Source: JAQGMO01 sp050954505
GTDB lineage: Bacteria; Pseudomonadota; Gammaproteobacteria; Burkholderiales; Burkholderiaceae_D
Direction of reading: 5' to 3'
Length of the DNA: 9,776 nt
Assembly: GCA_050954505.1 (NCBI GenBank)
Contig: JBPBPY010000304.1
Span: 1 to 9,776 of the forward strand
The translations under genes were made by a program, and so were the position numbers. Positions 1 through 5,601 of this stretch are shown here, one piece after another; position 1 is the stretch's first letter; each line of letters starts with the position of its first letter. Under the pieces are notes generated by a model. It ran no database searches. It had not been told where the DNA came from and saw only the letters and a list, made by a program, of their open reading frames with translations.

Positions 1-864
1 CCAGTCCTTGAACAATTCGAACGCTGCATGGGTGTGCAGGCGCTTCGGGTGCACCAGGTGATGGCCGATGTATTCGACGCCGCGCGTTTTACCCAGCAGC
101 GGTGCCACCAGCGTGCCCTTCTTCAGTTCGCGCTCGCCCAGCAGTGTCGATTCCAGGACCACGCCCAGGCCATCGACCGCAGCGGCAATCGCCATTGCGC
201 TGCGGTCGAAACGCAGGCCGTAATGGTCGGGCGGCGCCAGGTCATTGGCTTCGAACCAGCCCTTCCACTGCATCAGCTGTACATCGCACTGGATCAGCGT
301 GTGGCGGTACAGGTCCTGGCCAGTGCGGATGTCGCGTGCCAGCTCCGGTGCACAGAGCGGAGTCAGGGTTTCCAGCGCCAGCGGGATCCACTCATAAGGG
401 GAATCGCGCTTTTGTCCATACACGATGTCCAGGTCGAAATCGTTTTCCTCGAAATGGGCGTAATCGGTACTGGCGGAAAAACGCAGATCGATGTGCGGAT
501 GCGCGCGCACGAATCCAGCCAGGCGCGGCAACAGCCACTGGGTGGCGAAGCTGGGCGCGGTGTGCAGCCGCAAGGGACTGTGTTCATCGGGCCGGACCAA
601 GGTCAGTCCACGCTGCATTTCCTCCATGCCGCGCTGCACATGTTCAAGCAGTACCATGCCTTCGCGCGTGAGTTTGACTTCACGTGTGCTGCGGATGAAC
701 AGGCGCAGTACCAGGCTTTCCTCCAGCTTGCGGATCGAATGGCTGACCGCACTTGGCGTCAGGCCCAGTTCATCGGCGGCAGCGGCAAACGAACCGGTGC
801 GGCCGGCAGCTTCGAAGATGCGCAGGAATGGCAGCGGCAGTTTTCTGAGATTGGGTGGCGTCAT
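1..864 (-). CDS. LysR-family transcriptional regulator (GcvA-like), C-terminus cut off
   Basis: This frame gives 288 residues and runs off the left edge without a stop; family members are about 300 residues, so perhaps 10-20 are missing. The winged helix-turn-helix covers roughly residues 8-67, with the LysR signature around GSFAAAADELGLTPSAVSHS (24-43) and the wing near RSTREVKLTREG (58-69). The effector domain starts near residue 97 with LRLHTAPSFATQWLLPRLAG, which is typical of the GcvA-like branch. The ATG at 864-862 is chosen because it gives the usual short tail before the HTH; no strong Shine-Dalgarno is visible, and upstream ATGs are out of frame. The gene is divergent from the transketolase operon, the classical arrangement for a LysR activator of its neighbour, so it probably senses the operon's substrate or an intermediate. 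The family assignment is secure; target and ligand are inferred. Confidence 0.93.
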   Translation of the reverse strand, partial: MTPPNLRKLPLPFLRIFEAAGRTGSFAAAADELGLTPSAVSHSIRKLEESLVLRLFIRSTREVKLTREGMVLLEHVQRGMEEMQRGLTLVRPDEHSPLRLHTAPSFATQWLLPRLAGFVRAHPHIDLRFSASTDYAHFEENDFDLDIVYGQKRDSPYEWIPLALETLTPLCAPELARDIRTGQDLYRHTLIQCDVQLMQWKGWFEANDLAPPDHYGLRFDRSAMAIAAAVDGLGVVLESTLLGERELKKGTLVAPLLGKTRGVEYIGHHLVHPKRLHTHAAFELFKDW

Positions 865-946
865 GACTCGGTGCAGGCATCGGCAATGGTGAGGTGCATA
901 AGGCAGGCAACAGCGCGCCGGCAGCAGACAAGCGCAAGATCATAAG

Positions 947-959
947 TGAATTTGCTTCA
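947..959. promoter_or_regulatory. Candidate LysR box (T-N11-A palindrome)
   Basis: TGAATTTGCTTCA has perfectly complementary TGAA/TTCA arms around a 5-nt centre and fits the general LysR T-N11-A rule exactly. It lies 83 bp upstream of the lysR start codon and about 240 bp before the operon start, within the AT-rich patch. The motif is short and degenerate, so a chance match is possible. Confidence 0.35.
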
Positions 960-1152
960 TCAAGTACTGTAATCTTTTCGTTTGTCGCGCTATTTGCGTG
1001 AATGATAAGCTCCATTCGAATTCGGAATAACAGGTGCCTGGCCAGATACCGGCAGCCTTCCGGACATGCACGATTCAAGGGCAGCAACACCCCATGGCGA
1101 CCAGCACGATGGCGTTTCCAGCCTGCCCGACATCGCATCTATCCACCTGCCG

Positions 1153-1170
1153 GCTGGTCTTCGAACCAGC
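1153..1170 (+). other. Hairpin in the operon leader
   Basis: GCTGGT (1153-1158) and ACCAGC (1165-1170) form a perfect 6-bp stem around the loop CTTCGA, ending 15 nt before the Shine-Dalgarno at 1186. It has no T-run, so it is not a terminator. It could influence translation or mRNA stability, or mean nothing. Confidence 0.3.
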
Positions 1171-1185
1171 ATACCGGCCTCAGAA

Positions 1186-1190
1186 AAGGA
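1186..1190 (+). promoter_or_regulatory. Ribosome binding site fixing the transketolase start
   Basis: AAGGA stands 7 nt before the ATG at 1198. The same frame is open back to an ATG at 1066, which lacks a good Shine-Dalgarno and would add 44 residues of low-complexity-looking, non-homologous sequence. The later start is therefore preferred. Confidence 0.75.
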
Positions 1191-1197
1191 CGCAGAC

Positions 1198-2073
1198 ATG
1201 ACCCTGATTGCAGAACGCCCGCCACAGGCGCAAACCGGCCTGGCCGCCCTGGCGCACCATGCCTATCGTATTCGCCGCTTTGCGCTGCGCATGGGTGAAG
1301 TACAAGGACAAGGTTACATCGGCCAGGCTCTCGGCATGGCCGATGTCCTGGCAGTGGCGTATTGCCACGCAATGACCCTGCGTGCCGACGACCCGCAATG
1401 GGAAGGCCGTGACCGCTTTCTCCTCTCGCACGGCCATTACGCCATTGCGCTTTACGCGGCCTTGCTGGAAGCCGGCATCCTGCCTGAAGAAGAGCTCGAA
1501 ACCTACGGCTCGGACGACAGCCGCCTGCCGATGTCGGGCATGGCAACCTACACGCCAGGCATGGAAATGTCGGGCGGCTCGCTGGGCCAGGGTCTGACCA
1601 TCGCTGTCGGCATGGCACTTGGCCTGCGCCACAAGGGCAATCCGGCGTTTGTCTACAACTCGATGTCCGATGGCGAGCTCGATGAAGGTTCAACCTGGGA
1701 AGCAGCCATGTCGGCGGCCCACCACAAGCTCTCCAACCTGATCGTGCTGGTGGATATCAATCGCCAGCAAGCCGATGGCAACTCCAGCGACATCCTCGGT
1801 TTCGAGCCGCTGGCCGACAAATGGCTGGCCTTCGGCTGGCATGTGCAGCGCGTCAATGGCAACGACCTGGCTGCAGTGAAGAACGCCTTCGATCACGCCC
1901 GTGAACTGGCCGAACCGATGCCGCGCGTGATCCTGCTCGACACCCTGATGGGCAAGGGCGTGCCATTCCTGGAAAGCCGCGACAAGAACCATTTCATCCG
2001 CGTCGACGCCGACGAGTGGCAGCAAGCCCTGGCGATCCTCGATGCCGCCCAGCCGCAAGGAGAACAAGCATGA
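1198..2073 (+). CDS. Split transketolase, N-terminal (thiamine diphosphate-binding) subunit
   Basis: This 291-residue protein corresponds to the N-terminal third to half of a full transketolase; with the next gene it should form the heteromeric enzyme that moves two-carbon ketol units. Seen in the sequence: SDGELDEGSTWEAA (157-170) followed by VDINRQQADG (185-194), which together form the ThDP/Mg motif (canonical GDG ... N, here S157-D158-G159 and N188). Also visible are DRFLLSHGH (72-80), the SLGQGL loop (128-133) and GKGVPF (252-257), with a later H265. Unusually, the GHxG histidine near the N-terminus is Y40 (GYIG), and the histidine usually found before TPG appears as M115. These differences suggest a distinct subfamily with altered substrate handling. 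It begins the four-gene operon and its TGA overlaps the next ATG by the ATGA arrangement. The family is secure; the substrate is unknown. Confidence 0.92.
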   Translation: MTLIAERPPQAQTGLAALAHHAYRIRRFALRMGEVQGQGYIGQALGMADVLAVAYCHAMTLRADDPQWEGRDRFLLSHGHYAIALYAALLEAGILPEEELETYGSDDSRLPMSGMATYTPGMEMSGGSLGQGLTIAVGMALGLRHKGNPAFVYNSMSDGELDEGSTWEAAMSAAHHKLSNLIVLVDINRQQADGNSSDILGFEPLADKWLAFGWHVQRVNGNDLAAVKNAFDHARELAEPMPRVILLDTLMGKGVPFLESRDKNHFIRVDADEWQQALAILDAAQPQGEQA

Positions 2074-3065
2074 GCGCCGTCCTGAACAAACCCAAACTGA
2101 CCACCTCGGCGATGATTGCTTCCATTGCCTCCGAGGGCCAGCGCACCGTCAATGCACCATTCGGCCATGCGCTGGTGAAAGAGGCAAAAAAACGTGCCAA
2201 CATCGTCGGCATGAGTGCCGATTTGTCGAAGTACACCGACCTGCATATTTTTGCGCAAGCCAACCCGGCGCGCTTTTTCCAGATGGGCATGGCAGAGCAG
2301 CTGCTCATGGGCGCCGCAGGCGGCATGGCCAAGGAAGGCTTGATGCCGTTTGCCACCACCTATGCGGTGTTTGCCACACGGCGTGCGTACGACTTCATCC
2401 ACCAGGTGATTGCAGAGGAAAACCTGAATGTGAAGATTTGCGCCGCATTGCCGGGGCTGACCACCGGTTACGGCCCCAGCCACCAGGCCACGGAAGACCT
2501 GGCCATGATGCGCGCCATTCCCGGCTTGACGGTGGTCGACCCGTGCGACGCGCTCGATACCGAGCAGGCCGTCGCAGCGATTGCCGCCCACGAAGGACCG
2601 GTCTACATGCGCCTGTTGCGCGGCAAGGTGCCACTGGTGCTCGATGAATACGACTACAAGTTCGAGCTCGGCAAGGCCAAGCTGCTGCGCGACGGCCGGG
2701 ATGTGCTGATCATCTCGTCCGGCATCATGACCATGCGCGCATTGGAAGTCATGAATGAAATGGCCGATGGCAGCGCCTCGGTTGGCGTGCTGCATGTGCC
2801 GACCATCAAACCGCTGGATGTGAAGACCATCGTCGAACAGTGCAGCCGTCCCGGCCGCCTGGTGGTGGTGGCGGAAAATCACAGCACCGTTGGCGGCCTC
2901 GGCGAAGCAATTGCCTGCGCACTGATGAATGCCGGCGTGTTCCCGAGCTTTCGGCAGATTGCGCTGCCGGATGAATTCCTCGACGCCGGCGCGCTGCCGA
3001 CCTTGCATGACCGCTATGGAATCTCGACGTCGACGATGGTGGCAAAGATCAAGAGCTGGCTGTAA
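2070..3065 (+). CDS. Split transketolase, C-terminal (catalytic glutamate) subunit
   Basis: This 331-residue protein holds the pyrimidine-binding and C-terminal domains of a transketolase. FFQMGMAEQLL (69-79) carries the catalytic glutamate E76, which activates the aminopyrimidine of ThDP bound between the two subunits. PFATTYAVFATRRAYDFI (93-110) is the cofactor-stacking region. GPSHQATEDLAMMR (135-148) contains the conserved active-site histidine H138, and YMRLLRG follows at 179-185. The C-terminal domain ends with the typical VVVAENHSTVGGLGEAIA block (266-283). The start overlaps the stop of the upstream subunit by ATGA, with AGGAGA 6 nt upstream, so the two subunits are translationally coupled and probably made in equal amounts. 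An ATG at 2016 in the same frame lies inside the upstream gene and is unlikely. Related pyruvate dehydrogenase E1-beta proteins share the fold, but the neighbouring subunit makes transketolase the better call. Confidence 0.93.
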   Translation: MSAVLNKPKLTTSAMIASIASEGQRTVNAPFGHALVKEAKKRANIVGMSADLSKYTDLHIFAQANPARFFQMGMAEQLLMGAAGGMAKEGLMPFATTYAVFATRRAYDFIHQVIAEENLNVKICAALPGLTTGYGPSHQATEDLAMMRAIPGLTVVDPCDALDTEQAVAAIAAHEGPVYMRLLRGKVPLVLDEYDYKFELGKAKLLRDGRDVLIISSGIMTMRALEVMNEMADGSASVGVLHVPTIKPLDVKTIVEQCSRPGRLVVVAENHSTVGGLGEAIACALMNAGVFPSFRQIALPDEFLDAGALPTLHDRYGISTSTMVAKIKSWL

Positions 3066-3089
3066 CAAAAGCGAGAACAGGAGAACATC

Positions 3090-3935
3090 ATGCAAGTCAC
3101 TTTCATCGGTGTCGGCGCCATCGGTTTTCCGATGGCGCTGCGTATCAAGGGCGCGGGACATTACGTCACCGGCGTCGACCTGGCCGAAGCGGTCATTGCC
3201 GCAGCCAATGCCCATGGCATTGAAACCGTCAACAGTTTCACGGCCGCGCCCAAGGCGCAGGTAGTGGTGGTGATGGTCGCCACGCCGAAACAGCTGGCCG
3301 GCCTGGTCAATCAGGTCGGCACTGGCGCGCAGGGACAGTTATGGGTCATCATGTCGACCGTCGGCTCGGACAGCGTGCGTGAACAGGGCGAACTGCTGCG
3401 ATCCGTCGGTGCGCGCGTGGTCGATGCACCGGTCACCGGCGGCGTGGCACGCGCAAAGACCGGCGAGTTGCTGATCTTTGCCTCCGGCGACCAGGCGGAT
3501 GTCGATGCCGCCACGCCCGTGCTCGGCGCCATGGGCAAGGTACGCCCTGCCGGCACCCGCCTGGGCGATGGCCAGAGCATCAAGGTCGTCAACCAGCATC
3601 TGTGCTCGGTGCACATTGCAGCTGCTGCCGAGGCACTGAACCTGGCGCGTACGCTTGACCTCGATCCGGCCGCGGTGCTGGAGCACATCCAGCATGGCGC
3701 TGCCGGCTCCTGGATGTTGTCCGACCGCGGCCCGCGCATGCTGCTGGACAACGACGTTGGCGTCACCAGCACGATCAACATCTTCGTCAAGGACAGCGAC
3801 ATGGTGGCTGCCGCCGGCCAGTCCAGCGGTGCGCAGCTGCCCTTGCTGGAAATTGCCAATCAACGTTATCGCCAGGCCGCCGAACAGGGCCTGGGGCTGT
3901 GCGACGACAGCCGGGTCATCGAAACCTTCCGATAA
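3090..3935 (+). CDS. NAD(P)-dependent beta-hydroxyacid dehydrogenase (3-hydroxyisobutyrate/threonate dehydrogenase-like)
   Basis: This 281-residue member of the 6-phosphogluconate/3-hydroxyisobutyrate dehydrogenase superfamily starts with a Rossmann fold: FIGVGAIGFPMA (5-16) is the dinucleotide loop. D30 at the end of the second strand favours NAD over NADP. DAPVTGGVARAKTGEL (112-127) is the substrate-binding signature. GDGQSIKVVNQHL (159-171) carries the catalytic lysine K165. The KxxNQ form, rather than KxxNN, recalls L-threonate dehydrogenase and tartronate-semialdehyde reductase, so the substrate may be a polyhydroxy acid. The ATG is preceded by AGGAGA with 5-nt spacing, 24 bp after the transketolase gene, so it is cotranscribed. 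It probably oxidises the imported acid or reduces a transketolase product. The family is secure; substrate and direction are not determined. Confidence 0.88.
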   Translation: MQVTFIGVGAIGFPMALRIKGAGHYVTGVDLAEAVIAAANAHGIETVNSFTAAPKAQVVVVMVATPKQLAGLVNQVGTGAQGQLWVIMSTVGSDSVREQGELLRSVGARVVDAPVTGGVARAKTGELLIFASGDQADVDAATPVLGAMGKVRPAGTRLGDGQSIKVVNQHLCSVHIAAAAEALNLARTLDLDPAAVLEHIQHGAAGSWMLSDRGPRMLLDNDVGVTSTINIFVKDSDMVAAAGQSSGAQLPLLEIANQRYRQAAEQGLGLCDDSRVIETFR

Positions 3936-3939
3936 GCCG

Positions 3940-3989
3940 CCCGCAGGCATGCGGGCATGCAGGCAAGCAGCGCCGGCTTGCACCGGCGC
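3940..3989 (+). other. Two consecutive hairpins between dehydrogenase and transporter genes
   Basis: The first is CCCGCA-GGCA-TGCGGG (3940-3955), a perfect 6-bp stem. The second is GCGCCGG-CTTGCA-CCGGCGC (3970-3989), a perfect 7-bp stem. Neither is followed by a T-run, and the next gene follows on the same strand with a good Shine-Dalgarno. They are therefore better read as intercistronic structures that may protect or divide the mRNA than as terminators. The effect is inferred. Confidence 0.45.
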
Positions 3990-4020
3990 GGCCATCAAGA
4001 TACAGAACCAGGAGATCAGA

Positions 4021-5355
4021 ATGAGTACCAAAGCAGATTCCACCGGCCAGGCCTCGACCAAGGTATCGATCGCCTCCATGATCGGCTCGGCCGTCGAGAG
4101 CTACGACTTTTTCATTTACGGTACCGCTGCGGCGACCTATTTCGGCAAAGTGTTTTTCCACACCACCGAACCCATCGTCGGCATCATGGCGTCGTTTGCC
4201 ACGCTGGCAGTGGGTTTCCTGATGCGCCCGCTGGGCGGCTATCTGGCTGGGCACTACGGTGACCGGGTCGGCCGCAAGGCGGTCCTGTTATGGTCGCTGG
4301 TTGCCATGGGCATGGCCACGGTGCTGATCGGCGCCCTGCCAACCTATGCACAGGCCGGCGTGATCGCGCCAGTCCTGCTGATCCTGCTGCGCATGGTCCA
4401 GGGCATCGGCTTTGGCGCCGAATGGGGAGGCGCGGTCTTGATGGCTTGCGAACATTCGCCACCGAAGCGGCGCGGCTTTTTTGGTGCCGTGCCGCAGATC
4501 GGCATTCCGCTGGGCCTGCTGCTGGCCAATGGCGCCTTCCTGCTGTCGGCTGAATTGTTCGAGGGTGACTGGGTCTGGCGTGCGCCGTTCCTGGTGTCGT
4601 TCGTGATGGTTGCGGTGGGCATGTTCATTCGCATGGGGGTGGAGGAGTCGCCCGAGTTCGAGGAAGCCAAGGCACAAAACCGCATCGTCAAGCAGCCGGC
4701 CCTGGACGTCATTCGCAGCGACTGGCGCAGCATCCTGAAAATCATCGGCATGCGCCTGGCAGAAACCGGCGGCTACTATCTGACCACCAGTTTCATGCTC
4801 TCCTATGTGGTGCTGGCGCAGGTATCGACGTCGCGCCAAGTCCTGATCGGCACCTTCATCGGTTCAGGCCTCGGGCTGGTCAGCCATTTGATCTATGGCG
4901 CATTGAGCGACAAGGTGGGACGCCGGCCGGTATTCCTGATCGGTTCGGTATTTACTATCCTGTTCGGCATCCCGATGTTCATGATGATCAACACCGGCGC
5001 TGCGGTGATGGTGGTCGTGGCCATTGCGCTGTCGCTGCTACTGAGCCATGATCCGATCTTTGCCGTGGAACCAGCCTGGTTTTCCGAACAGTTCCCCGCC
5101 CATCTGCGTTCGTCGGGCATTTCCCTGGGCTACAACGGCGCCTCGCTGGTGGCCGGCATGCTGCCGATGATTGCCACCGCCCTGTTCGGCATTGTCGGCT
5201 GGGTCGGTCCTGCCTTGATGTTCTGTGCCCTCGGCGTGATCTCCACCATGGTGGCATTCACCATGCGCGAGACGGCGCCGGCGGTGCTGGAAAAGCGCAC
5301 CCCGCGCAAGGCAGCGCCAGCCAATGGATTTCTGAAACCGGTCATGAAGCATTGA
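4021..5355 (+). CDS. MFS permease, metabolite:H+ symporter (MHS) family
   Basis: A 444-residue, strongly hydrophobic protein of the usual 12-helix MFS length, predicted to lie in the inner membrane and import a small carboxylate or related solute with protons. It shows the loop 2-3 motif GHYGDRVGRK (77-86) and its repeat LSDKVGRRP (295-303) in the second half. The MHS signature RMVQGIGFGAEWGGA (124-138) and the ESPEFEE segment after helix 6 (209-215) are also present. Helix 1 begins after a short cytoplasmic tail with GSAVESYDFFIYG (22-34), as in ShiA, KgtP and ProP relatives. The ATG has AGGAGA 5 nt upstream and follows the dehydrogenase by 85 bp that hold two hairpins. It is the last gene of the operon before a strong terminator, so its substrate is probably the compound processed by the three enzyme genes. 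The exact substrate cannot be told. Confidence 0.93.
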   Translation: MSTKADSTGQASTKVSIASMIGSAVESYDFFIYGTAAATYFGKVFFHTTEPIVGIMASFATLAVGFLMRPLGGYLAGHYGDRVGRKAVLLWSLVAMGMATVLIGALPTYAQAGVIAPVLLILLRMVQGIGFGAEWGGAVLMACEHSPPKRRGFFGAVPQIGIPLGLLLANGAFLLSAELFEGDWVWRAPFLVSFVMVAVGMFIRMGVEESPEFEEAKAQNRIVKQPALDVIRSDWRSILKIIGMRLAETGGYYLTTSFMLSYVVLAQVSTSRQVLIGTFIGSGLGLVSHLIYGALSDKVGRRPVFLIGSVFTILFGIPMFMMINTGAAVMVVVAIALSLLLSHDPIFAVEPAWFSEQFPAHLRSSGISLGYNGASLVAGMLPMIATALFGIVGWVGPALMFCALGVISTMVAFTMRETAPAVLEKRTPRKAAPANGFLKPVMKH

Positions 5356-5404
5356 CAGGGTAGCCCCAGGCACGGCCGCCGGACCTCGAACGGCATGGTG
5401 AAAC

Positions 5405-5434
5405 AAGCGGCATCGACAGGATGCCGCTTTTTTT
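5405..5434 (+). terminator. Rho-independent terminator of the transketolase-transporter operon
   Basis: AAGCGGCATC (5405-5414) and GATGCCGCTT (5420-5429) form a perfect 10-bp stem around the loop GACAG. The T-run at 5428-5434 has seven Ts. It lies 49 bp after the transporter stop, on the correct strand, and separates the metabolic operon from the signalling genes. Confidence 0.93.
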
Positions 5435-5480
5435 GCCTGCATCCCTGTCTGCCTGCCGGCGTCGGGGATGGCCATGATCT

Positions 5481-5496
5481 GGCACAAATTTGTGCC
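5481..5496. promoter_or_regulatory. Perfect 16-bp palindrome, candidate operator upstream of hybrid kinase
   Basis: GGCACAAATTTGTGCC is its own exact reverse complement and lies 105 bp before the kinase start codon. A -10-like TAGAAT follows at 5509-5514, which places the palindrome over the -35 position. This is typical for a dimeric regulator that represses or replaces -35 contacts. There is no T-run and no loop, so a terminator is excluded. The binding protein is unknown. Confidence 0.5.
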
Positions 5497-5508
5497 GCAG
5501 ACTTGCTG

Positions 5509-5514
5509 TAGAAT
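5509..5514 (+). promoter_or_regulatory. Possible -10 element for the hybrid kinase gene
   Basis: TAGAAT matches the sigma-70 -10 consensus at five of six positions. The nearest TTG-type -35 (TTGTGC, 5490-5495) is only 13 bp away, too close for a standard promoter. Either an activator is needed or the element is fortuitous. Confidence 0.3.
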
Positions 5515-5601
5515 TTCATCATCATGCCCTTTCGGGCCAACGGCTGACACCGGCCTGTGTTGGCTTGTACCGGCTTCCATTGCAGGCTTTCTTGCTTTCC
5601 C

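Larger units (their letters stand above)
865..1197. promoter_or_regulatory. Divergent intergenic regulatory region, lysR / transketolase operon
   Basis: These 333 bp hold no convincing gene. The stretch at about 940-1030 is visibly more AT-rich than its surroundings and is the likely site of both divergent promoters. It contains a T-N11-A palindrome (947-959) and overlapping short palindromes around an EcoRI-type GAATTC (ATTCGAAT 1014-1021, CGAATTCG 1017-1024). A possible plus-strand -10 is TGATAA (1003-1008) with a poor TTGTCG (982-987) only 15 bp upstream. No promoter matches consensus well, as expected if a LysR protein activates it. From about 1030 to 1197 a GC-rich leader would precede the first operon gene. 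It can form a hairpin at 1153-1170. Confidence 0.5.

Noticed and set aside
28..945. Long open frame on the plus strand opposite the LysR gene (305 codons).
   Set aside because: It is an antisense shadow of a clear LysR protein; its translation shows no family motif and is rich in the residues expected from reversed GC-rich codons.
1893..3215. 440-codon minus-strand frame opposite the transketolase genes.
   Set aside because: The plus strand holds conserved transketolase motifs throughout; the antisense product has no recognisable domain.
1198..5355. Assignment of the operon to apiose or sulfoquinovose breakdown, both of which use split transketolases.
   Set aside because: The kinases, isomerases and sulfo-sugar enzymes of those routes are absent from the window, and the active-site residues differ.
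5480..5495. Sigma-54 promoter (TGGCAC ... GC) at the palindrome.
   Set aside because: The distance between GG and GC is 11 nt rather than the required 10, and perfect symmetry explains the sequence better.
5524..5547. Seven-codon upstream reading frame in the hybrid kinase leader.
   Set aside because: It has no ribosome binding site, and such short frames occur by chance.
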